NCBI GenBank assembly: GCA_964398915.1
Contig: CAYNOR010000005.1
Span: forward strand, 62,001 to 126,000
Length of the DNA stretch: 64,000 bases
Reading direction: 5' to 3'
Source of the DNA: Tichowtungia sp964398915
Lineage (GTDB): Bacteria > Verrucomicrobiota > Kiritimatiellia > Kiritimatiellales > Tichowtungiaceae
Position 1 is the stretch's first letter. Every line of letters starts with the position of its first letter. The notes under the pieces are model-generated. The model worked only from the letters and a program-made list of their open reading frames with translations. It made no database searches and was not told where the DNA came from. Of the stretch, positions 23,282-32,066 are shown in pieces. The translations under genes and the position numbers were made by a program.

Positions 23282-23560
23282 TCAAACCTCCACATCCGTT
23301 GCGAGATGCAACGTGTCAATCAGCAGACTGACTTCATCCTGCGTTACACGAAAAAATCCTTCATCAACCGCAAAACAAAGCGGTGCCGCATCGGAATTTT
23401 CGACGCGAACGATTCCCTTTACGAGGCGCGCCAGCACAGGAATATGCCCTTGATAAACCTGCATTTCGCCTTTTTCTGCCGGTATGGTCACTGCCAGCGC
23501 TGTTCCGTCGTAGGCGATTTCTTTCGGCGTAATGATTTTTACTCTCAGCATGGCGGCCAT
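23282..23560 (-). CDS. atpC: ATP synthase epsilon subunit (short form)
   Basis: 92 residues: only the N-terminal beta-sandwich of epsilon (LRVKIITPKEIAYDG, GHIPVLARL, FAVDEGFFRV). The C-terminal helical hairpin that inhibits the enzyme in most bacteria (family about 130-140 residues) is absent. Short epsilons are known in a few lineages. It couples the rotor to F1 but should lack the usual latch-type inhibition (inference). Last gene of the atp operon, 2 bp after atpD. Confidence 0.9.
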   Translation of the reverse strand: MAAMLRVKIITPKEIAYDGTALAVTIPAEKGEMQVYQGHIPVLARLVKGIVRVENSDAAPLCFAVDEGFFRVTQDEVSLLIDTLHLATDVEV

Positions 23561-23562
23561 AA

Positions 23563-24978
23563 TTAAATTCCTTCAATCGCTTCCGCGATGCCGCCCTTCA
23601 TGTAAAAATTAGATTCCGGCACGGCATCGTGCTGACCTTCCAGAATTTCTTTAAATCCGCGCACGGTTTCCTGAACGGTTACCTGCCGGCCCTGCCGGCC
23701 GGTGAAAACTTCTGCAACCGTGAAGGGCTGGCTCAGAAATTTCTGAATGCGGCGGGCCCGGTTAACAAGGATTTTGTCTTCATTAGAAAGTTCATCGATA
23801 CCCAAAATGGCGATGATGTCCTGCAGTTCTTTGTACCGCTGAAGCACAGCCTGGACGCCGCGTGCTGTGTTGTAGTGCTCCTCGCCGACGATCTCAGGAG
23901 AAAGTGCGCGCGAATTCGAAGCCAGCGGGTCGACCGCCGGAAAAATCCCCTGCGCGGTAAGCGCACGATCCAGCACGATGGTGGCATCCAGATGAGCAAA
24001 TGTCGTGGCCGGTGCCGGATCAGTCAGGTCGTCGGCGGGAACGTAAACCGCCTGAAAGGAGGTAATGGAACCGGAGCGCGTCGAGGTAATCCGCTCCTGC
24101 AACTCACCCATTTCCGTGGAGAGCGTGGGCTGATACCCCACCGCGCTGGGCGTCCGGCCAAGCAAGGCCGATACTTCAGCGCCCGCCTGAGAGAAGCGGA
24201 AGATATTGTCGATGAACAGCAATACGTCCTGAAATTTCTCGTCGCGGAAATATTCGGCCACCGTCAGCGCGGTCAGAGCCACACGCATGCGCGCGCCCGG
24301 CGGTTCATTCATTTGACCATAAACCAGCGCCACTTTAGATTTTTCCAGATCGGTCTGATTGATAACCCCGGCGGCAGACATTTCGTGATAGAGGTCATTG
24401 CCTTCACGCGAACGCTCGCCGACACCGGCGAAAACCGAATACCCGCCGTGCTGTTTGGCAATGTTATTAATCAGTTCCATAATCACAACGGTTTTACCAA
24501 CACCTGCTCCACCGAACGCACCGACCTTGCCCCCTTTCAAAAACGGGCAGATCAAATCGATCACTTTGATCCCGGTCGTCAGGACTTCCGGCTTGGTCGC
24601 CTGCTCCGTCAGCGCAGGCGGGCGGCGGTGGATCGGCAGCCGTTTTTCTGCTTTGACCTCGCCGCGTTCGTCCACCGGATCACCGGTGACATTCATCATG
24701 CGGCCCATAACGCCCTGTCCGACAGGAACCGTAATCGGCGAGCCGGTCGTTTGAACCAATGTACCGCGTTGCAGACCCTCAGCTGCACCCATCGCGATGG
24801 TGCGCACCCAGTGTCCGCCAACGTGCTGCTGAACTTCGAGCACCAGTTTACGCACCGTGCCATCGATTTCGCGCTGCTCCACGATGAGAGCCTCATAAAT
24901 TCCCGGAAGATCGGCGGCGGTTTCAAATTCGACGTCCACCACCGGTCCGATAACCTGTACAATTTTCCCCTGCTTCAT
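23563..24978 (-). CDS. atpD: ATP synthase beta subunit
   Basis: 471 residues from the second ATG (KQGKIVQVIGPVVDVEF is the conserved start; an ATG at 24990 is the alternative). Catalytic F1 subunit: Walker A GGAGVGKT, catalytic GERSREGNDLYHE, Walker B VLLFIDNIFRFSQ, ALLGRTPSAVGYQPTL and a C-terminal helical domain. Hydrolyses or makes ATP at the alpha-beta interface. Position after atpG is canonical. Confidence 0.97.
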   Translation of the reverse strand: MKQGKIVQVIGPVVDVEFETAADLPGIYEALIVEQREIDGTVRKLVLEVQQHVGGHWVRTIAMGAAEGLQRGTLVQTTGSPITVPVGQGVMGRMMNVTGDPVDERGEVKAEKRLPIHRRPPALTEQATKPEVLTTGIKVIDLICPFLKGGKVGAFGGAGVGKTVVIMELINNIAKQHGGYSVFAGVGERSREGNDLYHEMSAAGVINQTDLEKSKVALVYGQMNEPPGARMRVALTALTVAEYFRDEKFQDVLLFIDNIFRFSQAGAEVSALLGRTPSAVGYQPTLSTEMGELQERITSTRSGSITSFQAVYVPADDLTDPAPATTFAHLDATIVLDRALTAQGIFPAVDPLASNSRALSPEIVGEEHYNTARGVQAVLQRYKELQDIIAILGIDELSNEDKILVNRARRIQKFLSQPFTVAEVFTGRQGRQVTVQETVRGFKEILEGQHDAVPESNFYMKGGIAEAIEGI

Positions 24979-25027
24979 TTCCCGCCTCATTTCCCGAACA
25001 TTGCTTCGTTTAAATTTTCCCGTGCGT

Positions 25028-25924
25028 CTATCCGTCCATTCCGGCGGCGCTCCCGATCTCTAAAAGCTCTTTTGTAATAGATGCCTGCCGTAAATTATTG
25101 TGAACCAGTTGTAGCTTGCTGTTCATATCCCGGGCATTATCTGTTGCCTGCTTCATCGACACCATGCGTGCGCTGTGCTCGCTGGCGCGCACCTCACGCA
25201 TGATCTGCAGCAGCTGATAATCCAGACTGCGCAACAGCAGTGATTCATAAACCGTATTCACATCCGGCTCAAAATCGAATTCGCCGATGTCTTTTACACT
25301 TTTCTGCATTTCCGCAATTTTGGTGCGCTTCAGCGTTTCAGGCATCTGGTCGAAAAACTCCTGAGACTGTCCTGCCGGCAGAAAACTCCACGTCAGGGGA
25401 ACCTGTTTGAAGGTTGAGACATAATCACTGAATACGATATCCGCGCTGTCGATTTCATCATCCAGAAAAAGCTGTGTTACAAACCGGCAGACCATCCGGG
25501 CTTCGGAAAGTTTCGGCTGATCGCTATAGTCGAAATCCACAATCAGCAGCCGGCCTGTTTTCTGTACAAACTGCGCGGCCTTGGCTCCGAGTGTTACAAA
25601 CAGCGTGGTGTCGCGATCATATTTGACCACCTCGCGAAAAATATTCGTATTCAATGACCCGCACAACCCGCGATCCGTTCCGACCAGAATGATTAATTTG
25701 CGGTCGCCGCTTCTCGTCTCCATCAGGCCGTGCCGGTATGAACCGACATACTGCGTCACCTGAGTCAGAATATCGTTCAGCATATCTGCGTACGGAATTC
25801 CGTATAAAGCCGCCTGTTGCGCGCGCTTCATTTTCGAAATCGACACCATCTGCATAGCCTTGGTTATCTTGGCCATGGAGCCGATCGATTTGATGCGCCG
25901 TCGAATGTCGCGTAAGTTTGCCAT
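25028..25924 (-). CDS. atpG: ATP synthase gamma subunit
   Basis: 298-residue central stalk. The N-terminal helix (MANLRDIRRRIKSIGSMAKITKAMQMVS) and C-terminal helix (ASEHSARMVSMKQATDNARDM) form the rotor coiled coil; the Rossmann-like middle has GTDRGLCGSLN. Rotates inside the alpha-beta ring and binds epsilon. It lies 9 bp after atpA. Confidence 0.96.
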   Translation of the reverse strand: MANLRDIRRRIKSIGSMAKITKAMQMVSISKMKRAQQAALYGIPYADMLNDILTQVTQYVGSYRHGLMETRSGDRKLIILVGTDRGLCGSLNTNIFREVVKYDRDTTLFVTLGAKAAQFVQKTGRLLIVDFDYSDQPKLSEARMVCRFVTQLFLDDEIDSADIVFSDYVSTFKQVPLTWSFLPAGQSQEFFDQMPETLKRTKIAEMQKSVKDIGEFDFEPDVNTVYESLLLRSLDYQLLQIMREVRASEHSARMVSMKQATDNARDMNSKLQLVHNNLRQASITKELLEIGSAAGMDG

Positions 25925-25933
25925 TACAATCCG

Positions 25934-27463
25934 TTAGGTCAGGCTTTGATATTCCGCCATTACTGTTTCAAGGCCCTGTTTTATTTCCGGTGTCAGCTGT
26001 TTCTGCTGTGCAATATCTTTCAGCAGCTCTTTGCGCCGCATCCGGATAAATTCGAGAAGTTTGGCGCTGACTTCACGCGTTTTTTCAACCGGTGTATCCT
26101 TAAAAAATCCCTGCTGAGCCGCCCACAGTTGAACGATCTCCTCCTCCACAGGAAAGGGGTTGTATTGAGTCTGTTTGAACAGCTCGGTAATGCGCTTCCC
26201 GTGTTCGATTAACGCAACTGTTTTTGAATCCAGATCCGAACCGAACTGGGCAAACTCCTTTAATTCATAATACTGAGCCAGCTCCAGTTTTACTTTGCCG
26301 GCCACCTCTTTCATCGCCTTGGTTTGCGCGGCAGACCCGACGCGCGAAACGGAAATCCCGATCGACATCGCGGGCCGAATGCCCTGATGGAACAAGTCGC
26401 TTTCCAGATAAATCTGCCCATCCGTGATGGAAATAACGTTGGTCGGGATATACGCAGACACATCGCCGGTCTGCGTTTCAATAATGGGCAGCGAGGTGAG
26501 CGTACCGCCGCCGCACGCCTTTGACATGCAGGCCGAACGCTCCAGCAAACGGCTGTGCAGATAAAAAATATCGCCAGGATATGCCTCGCGTCCGGATGGG
26601 CGGCGCAAGACCAGCGACATCTGCCGGTATGCCACTGCGTGTTTGGAAAGGTCATCGTACACCACCAGCGCATCCATGCCGTGATCCATGAACCATTCGC
26701 CGATGGCTGTGCCGCTGAACGGTGCCAGATACTGCATCGCGGCCGAATCCGATGCCGTAGCCGCAACGATCACCGTATATTTTAAAGCGCCCTGCTCCTC
26801 CAGCACACGCACGACCTGCGCTACGCTCGACTGCCGCTGGCCGATCGCCACATAAATGGAATATACGGGATGCATCTTCGTATCAACGGATACTTCCGCC
26901 TCACGGTTCAGCCGTGCCTGATTGATCATGGTATCCACGGCAATGGTTGTCTTGCCGGTTGAGCGGTCGCCGATAATCAGTTCGCGCTGTCCGCGTCCGA
27001 TCGGAATCACCGCGTCAACAGCAAGAATACCGGTTTGTAACGGCGCGGAAACGGACTGCCGTCCAATAATTCCAGGAGCCGCACGCTCTACCGGATTCAC
27101 CTCGGTAGTAACAATCGGACCCTTACCGTCCAACGGACGGCCCAGCGGATCAACCACTCGGCCCAGCATCGCACGTCCACACGGAATTTCGAGCAGACGG
27201 CCCGTTGAACGAACGGTCTGTCCTTCGCGGACAGTTTCGCCTCCGCTCAACACCACCGCACCCACGCTGTTTTCTTCAAGATTCAATGCGAGGCCGGTTA
27301 CGCCATTGCCAAAATCGATCATTTCATTCAGCCGGATTTTACGCAGCCCTTCAATGCGGGCCACGCCGTCACCGACCTCCATGACTTTGCCGGTTTCTTC
27401 GCAATGCGCTTCGGGATGAAATTGCGCGAGCGTCTGTTCGATGTCTGCCACGATAGATTGCAT
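25934..27463 (-). CDS. atpA: ATP synthase alpha subunit
   Basis: 509 residues; non-catalytic nucleotide-binding F1 subunit. P-loop GDRSTGKTTIAVD, VYVAIGQRQSSVAQ-type segment (IYVAIGQRQSSVAQ), ALVVYDDLSKHAVAYRQMSL, and the arginine-finger region SITDGQIYLESDLF...GISVSRVGSAAQ. Normal length. In the canonical place between the delta and gamma genes. Confidence 0.97.
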   Translation of the reverse strand: MQSIVADIEQTLAQFHPEAHCEETGKVMEVGDGVARIEGLRKIRLNEMIDFGNGVTGLALNLEENSVGAVVLSGGETVREGQTVRSTGRLLEIPCGRAMLGRVVDPLGRPLDGKGPIVTTEVNPVERAAPGIIGRQSVSAPLQTGILAVDAVIPIGRGQRELIIGDRSTGKTTIAVDTMINQARLNREAEVSVDTKMHPVYSIYVAIGQRQSSVAQVVRVLEEQGALKYTVIVAATASDSAAMQYLAPFSGTAIGEWFMDHGMDALVVYDDLSKHAVAYRQMSLVLRRPSGREAYPGDIFYLHSRLLERSACMSKACGGGTLTSLPIIETQTGDVSAYIPTNVISITDGQIYLESDLFHQGIRPAMSIGISVSRVGSAAQTKAMKEVAGKVKLELAQYYELKEFAQFGSDLDSKTVALIEHGKRITELFKQTQYNPFPVEEEIVQLWAAQQGFFKDTPVEKTREVSAKLLEFIRMRRKELLKDIAQQKQLTPEIKQGLETVMAEYQSLT

Positions 27464-27494
27464 AGTATGTTAACCAGCCTTTCAGTCCAAAAAT

Positions 27495-27896
27495 TCAATT
27501 TCTTAACAACTTGTCCTTCAGTATTTCCAGCTGCCGCGCAAGCGTCAGGTCCGTTACCTGATACCCTCTTTCCAGCCGCAACCCGCCAATAACGGCAGGC
27601 TCAACAGAAAAATTAATCCCGGCGTTTACGGATTCCGCTCCGTGAAACAGCTCCGAGAGCTGCTCCTGCTGCGGAACTGAAAGCGGGTCTGCGCTGGTTA
27701 CTCCGACTCGATTTGCGCGGATATAAATTTCCAACCGCTCGACAAAACATCGCAGCACCGCTTCGGCATCGCGGCCTTCGTACTGCCGCACGATCCGGAC
27801 GGCTTCCCGAATGCGATTCACATCGGGAACATCGTTAATGGAAACAGCCTGCCAGAGAAGGCGGGCATTGCGGCGGTGCTGACGAGTAAGCTTCAT
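27495..27896 (-). CDS. atpH: ATP synthase delta subunit (short form)
   Basis: 133 residues, against about 175-180 usual. The C-terminal part is recognisable (VEPAVIGGLRLERGYQVTDLTLARQLEILKDKL, read as PAVIGGLRLERGYQVTD), and the position between atpF and atpA fixes its identity. The N-terminal helical bundle that binds alpha is shortened to about 80 residues. Links F1 to the b-subunit stator. Confidence 0.82.
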   Translation of the reverse strand: MKLTRQHRRNARLLWQAVSINDVPDVNRIREAVRIVRQYEGRDAEAVLRCFVERLEIYIRANRVGVTSADPLSVPQQEQLSELFHGAESVNAGINFSVEPAVIGGLRLERGYQVTDLTLARQLEILKDKLLRN

Positions 27897-27902
27897 GATC
27901 GG

Positions 27903-28442
27903 TTATTTTTGCTCCGGTGCAGAGATTTCCTTAATGGCCGACTGCAACAGCCTGTCCCGGTCTGCGGCGCTGAGATTCATTTGCGCCAGCTTCGCGGTGA
28001 GATTCACAACCATCGTTGCAATGTCAGCCTTGAGCTCTGTTTTCAGGCGGGCCTGATCAAGCAAAGCGTCCTCGCGAGCCTTGGCCAGCATTTCATTGCC
28101 CAGCAGCTCGCAGCGGACTTTTTCCTGATTCAACAGTTCTGCCACAGTGGCTTTGGCTTCGGAAACCACCCGGTCCGCCTGCTCTTGTGCTTTATGCAGA
28201 ACCTCTTTGCGCGCCTCTTCAGCGGCCAGAAGTTCGCGACGTATTTTTTCACTGTTGGCTGCGGCCTCATCCGCTTCTTTCTGCCGGTCCGCCACCGTCT
28301 TCATCACCGTTTTGAATACAAACTTATTCAAAATCCACGCGATGATCAGAAACGCGACACCTTGAGAAATGAAGTCATACCAGTTGACTCCAAAACTCTG
28401 AAACGGGTTTTCAGCAACCGCCAATATAAGCAGTTTGTTCAT
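27903..28442 (-). CDS. atpF: ATP synthase b subunit
   Basis: 179 residues: one membrane helix near residues 22-45 (GVNWYDFISQGVAFLIIAWIL), then a long charged coiled coil (ADRQKEADEAAANSEKIRRELLAAEEARKEVL, read in segments) forming the peripheral stalk. Lies 21 bp after atpE. Normal length for the family. Confidence 0.93.
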   Translation of the reverse strand: MNKLLILAVAENPFQSFGVNWYDFISQGVAFLIIAWILNKFVFKTVMKTVADRQKEADEAAANSEKIRRELLAAEEARKEVLHKAQEQADRVVSEAKATVAELLNQEKVRCELLGNEMLAKAREDALLDQARLKTELKADIATMVVNLTAKLAQMNLSAADRDRLLQSAIKEISAPEQK

Positions 28443-28463
28443 GATGCTCCGTCCGCCAGATGC

Positions 28464-28649
28464 TTATTTTAAGAAAATGGCGTAGAACACACAGGCTTCC
28501 GCAAAAGCAATCGCCAGAATCGCCTGCACCATGACTTTATTGCTCGCGCCGGGATTACGACCAACTGCCATTACAGCACCGAACCCGATAATACCTACGC
28601 CAATAGCCGCGCCTGCGGCCGCAATACCGATATGCATTGATGGATCCAT
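28464..28649 (-). CDS. atpE: ATP synthase c subunit
   Basis: 61 residues, shorter than the usual 70-90: two helices joined by the polar loop GRNPGASNK. Ion-binding Glu is in AFAEACVFYAIF. The adjacent residues are A-C, not the S/T expected for sodium binding, and helix 1 lacks the sodium-site Gln, so proton coupling is likely (inference). AAGGAGAT ribosome site. Forms the rotor ring. Confidence 0.93.
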   Translation of the reverse strand: MDPSMHIGIAAAGAAIGVGIIGFGAVMAVGRNPGASNKVMVQAILAIAFAEACVFYAIFLK

Positions 28650-28667
28650 CTTTTATCTCCTTTTTTC

Positions 28668-29636
28668 TTAATGTTCTTCCGTGTCCTCATGACCGCAAAT
28701 CAACATGACAAAAACGGCTGAAAGCAGCATGAAAACCAGCGCCTGAATCAGCCCGACCAGCACTTCCATCAGATAAAACGGCACGGGAAGCAACCAGCCG
28801 AACGCGGGAATTTTATGTAGCATGGTGTCCAGCATCACCTCGCCGGCAAAAATGTTGCCGTACAAGCGCAGCGCCAGCGAAAAAGGGCGAATGACGATGG
28901 AGAAAACTTCTAAAAATCCAACAGCTAAAAAGACGACCGCTAATACAAAATACATGACACCCGTCGCACCGCCTTTGGGTGCAAAAATATGTTTTAAAAT
29001 GCCGACCGGTCCGTTTTCTTTCCATGCCCAGATAAACCAGAAAAAGAAAAACAACGCGCCAAGCGCCAGCGTGGTGTTGAGATCGGCATTCACACCGCGA
29101 AACAGCGGTTGCGTCACTTTAAACATGTGTTCTGTTGAGTGACCCCATCCGACACTTCCAATGCCTGGAAAAAGCCCCAGCCAGTTGGAGCAGAGAATAA
29201 AAATGAAAAATGAACCCAACAACCAAAAGGTTTTTTTAGCCAGCTTTTCGCCCATAATGTCTGACAAAAAGCCGTTCAGGAAAATCACCAGCGCCTCAAT
29301 GGAGCCGGTAAACAGCGTATGGCGACCGGCCCGCATCTGCTGACGAAACCGCAATGAGACAACAATCAGAATGAGTGCGGCCAGCCAGCCGGTGATCATC
29401 GAGTTCGTGACCGGCATGCTGCCGATCATAAAAATCTCGACCGCCTTGGCAGATAAATGTTCGCCCCCCGCTGCCTCAGGTGAAACAACCCCGGCAATTG
29501 AAGGTTCTACATTCGACGTATCAGCAAATAACAAATTCGTAGCGCAGAACAGAAATGTAAGTGAAAACACACACATCCAGCGGCCCGCCGGTTTAAAACC
29601 GTTGCGAAGTGGCCGACTGGATTCATGCTGTTTCAT
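28668..29636 (-). CDS. atpB: ATP synthase a subunit
   Basis: 322 residues. Essential Arg in RPFSLALRLYGNIFAGE; other conserved strings are ALVIFLNGF and SNWLGLFPG. Five to six membrane helices. An N-terminal extension with a signal-like hydrophobic segment (VFSLTFLFCATNLLFA) precedes the core, lengthening it beyond the usual 230-270. Begins 4 bp after the PTS IIA-like gene, so that gene is the operon leader. A near-copy of the TTTCCA palindrome (29155-29171) lies inside. Confidence 0.95.
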   Translation of the reverse strand: MKQHESSRPLRNGFKPAGRWMCVFSLTFLFCATNLLFADTSNVEPSIAGVVSPEAAGGEHLSAKAVEIFMIGSMPVTNSMITGWLAALILIVVSLRFRQQMRAGRHTLFTGSIEALVIFLNGFLSDIMGEKLAKKTFWLLGSFFIFILCSNWLGLFPGIGSVGWGHSTEHMFKVTQPLFRGVNADLNTTLALGALFFFFWFIWAWKENGPVGILKHIFAPKGGATGVMYFVLAVVFLAVGFLEVFSIVIRPFSLALRLYGNIFAGEVMLDTMLHKIPAFGWLLPVPFYLMEVLVGLIQALVFMLLSAVFVMLICGHEDTEEH

Positions 29637-29640
29637 TGTA

Positions 29641-30105
29641 TCAAATGCCCGTGTCCGTCATGATCTTAAAGACGGTCTCTGCATCCTTGGCTGCTAAAAT
29701 CTTCTTCCGGTTCGCATCCGACTGCAACAGCCGTCCGATCTCGGCCAGACAACGGACGTGCGGGCCGCTTTGTGTTGCGGAAGAAAGGATCAATATAATA
29801 ATTTTCGAAGGCTGTCCGTCGGCGCTTTTGAAATCAATGCCCTTCTGCTTCAACCCGACCGCCACCAGAACCCGGTCTATCGACGCAATCTTTCCGTGCG
29901 GCACCGCAATGCCGTTTTCCAGACTGGTGCTCATTTTCTGCTCGCGTTCCATCACAACGCCAACTGCCTCTTCGACATTACGTAAACGATGTTTGGCGTG
30001 AATCAAGCCGACCAGCTCACGAATAGCCTCGTCCCGCCCAGAGGAATTTAATTCCACTCTGATGCAGGCGACATCCAGTCCGCTCTTTAAAATTTCATTC
30101 GCCAT
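29641..30105 (-). CDS. PTS EIIA (fructose/Ntr-type) domain protein heading the atp operon
   Basis: 154 residues: a single PTS EIIA type-2 domain with the phosphorylatable His (H70) in NGIAVPHGK and the later SSATQSGPHVRCLAEI segment. No IIB or IIC sugar-transport partner is nearby, so it is probably regulatory like PtsN. The ATG at 30105 is preferred to 30111 because GGAAGG lies six bases upstream. The stop is 4 bp before atpB, tying it to ATP synthase expression. Confidence 0.88.
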   Translation of the reverse strand: MANEILKSGLDVACIRVELNSSGRDEAIRELVGLIHAKHRLRNVEEAVGVVMEREQKMSTSLENGIAVPHGKIASIDRVLVAVGLKQKGIDFKSADGQPSKIIILILSSATQSGPHVRCLAEIGRLLQSDANRKKILAAKDAETVFKIMTDTGI

Positions 30106-30348
30106 GGCCATCCTTCCGGAAAAGCACCTTCTTCAAAACAAATACCTAGTAGACAACCGGCATTTTCGCCTCGAAAAAATAAAAAACCACGTTTGATTTA
30201 TACCAACGCCTATTTCACGTCAATTGGTTTCTTTTTTTTTATCGTTAAACTATGCGCAATCTGTTGTGTCTCCGCTGGAATTATTGTTAGGTATGAAGCT
30301 TGGAATCCGGGTGTGATTTTCTCGGCTGTTTCAACACAGGAGACGTCT

Positions 30349-32037
30349 TTGAACGCGAATTTGATCTGGACAGTTGTTTTTAAAGTACTCGGCGGGCTGG
30401 GCATTTTCTTACTCGGCATGAAATATATGTCGGAAGGACTTCAGGCCGTCTCCGGCGAGCGGTTGCGCAAAATCATCAGCACCGTGACCGACAACCGGCT
30501 GACAGCCGTCGTCGTCGGCCTGACCGTTACCTGCATCATCCAGTCCAGTTCTATTACGACCGTTATGGTGGTCGGACTCGTCAACAGTGCCATGATGACG
30601 TTGACGCAGGCGATTGGTGTCATTCTCGGTGCCAACATAGGCACGACCATCACTGGCTGGATATTGACGCTTAATGTCGGCAAATACGGACTGCCTCTGC
30701 TGGGCATCTCGGCCTTCCTGTTCCTTTTTTCCCGCAACGAGCGGGTGCGCTACACCGGCATGGCGCTGATGGGAATCGGCATGATCTTCTTCGGGCTGGA
30801 GCTGATGAGCAGCGGCTTCAAACCAATGCGCGAAGTGCCGGAGTTTGTAAAATGGCTGCATTCCTTCGAAGCCGTCTCTTATGCGGGTGTCCTGAAGTGT
30901 GTGGCAGTCGGCTGTATTCTCACCATGATCGTCCAATCCTCTTCCGCTATGCTCGGCATCACCATGGGACTGGCGAGCACCGGAATGATAGACTTCCAGA
31001 CGGCCGGGTCGCTGGTTCTTGGTGAAAACATCGGAACCACCATCACCGCATTTCTGGCTTCACTGGGTGCCAGTACCAGCGCCAAGCGCGCAGCTTATGC
31101 CCACATCGTTTTCAACGTGCTCGGTGTAATCTGGATCACCACCATTGCCATCCCTCTTTACTTCCCCTTGATCGCCAGAATTATCGGTAGCGATCCGGAT
31201 ATGATGGTGCTGCTGGGGAACGGCGAGCCGTCCTATCCTCACATCATGAGCGCCATTGCACTGGTGCATACCGGCTTTAATGTCACGAACACACTATTCT
31301 TTCTGCCACTCCTGGGCCCGCTGGCTAAACTCGTCACAAAACTGGTTCCGGGAAAAGGCGAGACAGAGATTCCGCACCTCACCTTTCTGGATATCCGCAT
31401 GCTCGACACCCCGTCGCTGAGCGTTGTGCAGTCTAAAAAACAGATTCTGTTCATGGCCGAAAGCACGGAGCTGATGCTCGAAAAACTGGCTGAGGTACTC
31501 GAAGGCGGCGAACCGGATGATGAACTGGAAAATAAAATTTTCCACCGCGAGCAGATTCTCGACAACGTACAGAAGGAAATCATGCTGTTTCTCGGCGAGC
31601 TCATCAGCGGCCAGGTTCCGCGCGATGTAATGGAAACAGCGCGCGGTCAGATGCGCATGGCCGATGAATATGAATCGATCAGTGACTACGCCGCCAGTGT
31701 ACTTAAAGGTCTGCGCAGATTGCGTTCCAACGGCCTGCGGCTTGCTCCCGAAGGGGTTGAAGAGTTCAAGAATCTGAACCGGCTCGTGCTCGACTACCTA
31801 AAAAAGGTCACTGACGCTGTGCGTGACGAAGATCAAAAAGCCGCCGTCCGCCTGCTGCCGGTCAGCAGCGAAATCGGTCGGGTGATGAAAGAATACCGCC
31901 AGGCACATCTTACACGGCTGACCGACGGCAAGGTCTCCCCGCTCAGCAGTCTGGTGTACACCGACATGCTCAATTATTACCGGCGGATCAAAGACCACAC
32001 GCTCAACATCGCCGAAGTCGCCGCCGGAGAAAAATAA
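30349..32037 (+). CDS. Na/phosphate cotransporter-family protein with PhoU-like C-terminus
   Basis: 562 residues. Membrane part with the two inverted Na_Pi repeats, each with a QSSS motif (IIQSSSITTVMVVGL; MIVQSSSAMLGITMGL) and a GxNIGTT loop (ILGANIGTTITGW; LGENIGTTITAFL). The last 190 residues form helical PhoU-like repeats. Imports phosphate with sodium, or exports it, at the inner membrane. Start is a TTG at 30349 because AGGAGA lies just before it; upstream in-frame sequence is not conserved-looking. Divergent from the IIA-atp operon. Confidence 0.88.
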   Translation: MNANLIWTVVFKVLGGLGIFLLGMKYMSEGLQAVSGERLRKIISTVTDNRLTAVVVGLTVTCIIQSSSITTVMVVGLVNSAMMTLTQAIGVILGANIGTTITGWILTLNVGKYGLPLLGISAFLFLFSRNERVRYTGMALMGIGMIFFGLELMSSGFKPMREVPEFVKWLHSFEAVSYAGVLKCVAVGCILTMIVQSSSAMLGITMGLASTGMIDFQTAGSLVLGENIGTTITAFLASLGASTSAKRAAYAHIVFNVLGVIWITTIAIPLYFPLIARIIGSDPDMMVLLGNGEPSYPHIMSAIALVHTGFNVTNTLFFLPLLGPLAKLVTKLVPGKGETEIPHLTFLDIRMLDTPSLSVVQSKKQILFMAESTELMLEKLAEVLEGGEPDDELENKIFHREQILDNVQKEIMLFLGELISGQVPRDVMETARGQMRMADEYESISDYAASVLKGLRRLRSNGLRLAPEGVEEFKNLNRLVLDYLKKVTDAVRDEDQKAAVRLLPVSSEIGRVMKEYRQAHLTRLTDGKVSPLSSLVYTDMLNYYRRIKDHTLNIAEVAAGEK

Positions 32038-32066
32038 CGCTTATGGCGGGCGGGTTGGAAGAGCGG

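Noticed and set aside
23629..25077. Long plus-strand open frame (482 codons) opposite atpD
   Set aside because: Antisense to a fully conserved beta subunit; composition typical of the complementary strand of a GC-rich gene, no family match.
28464..28649. Sodium-dependent ATP synthase c ring
   Set aside because: The Gln and the E-S/T pair of the sodium site are absent; proton coupling is the simpler reading.
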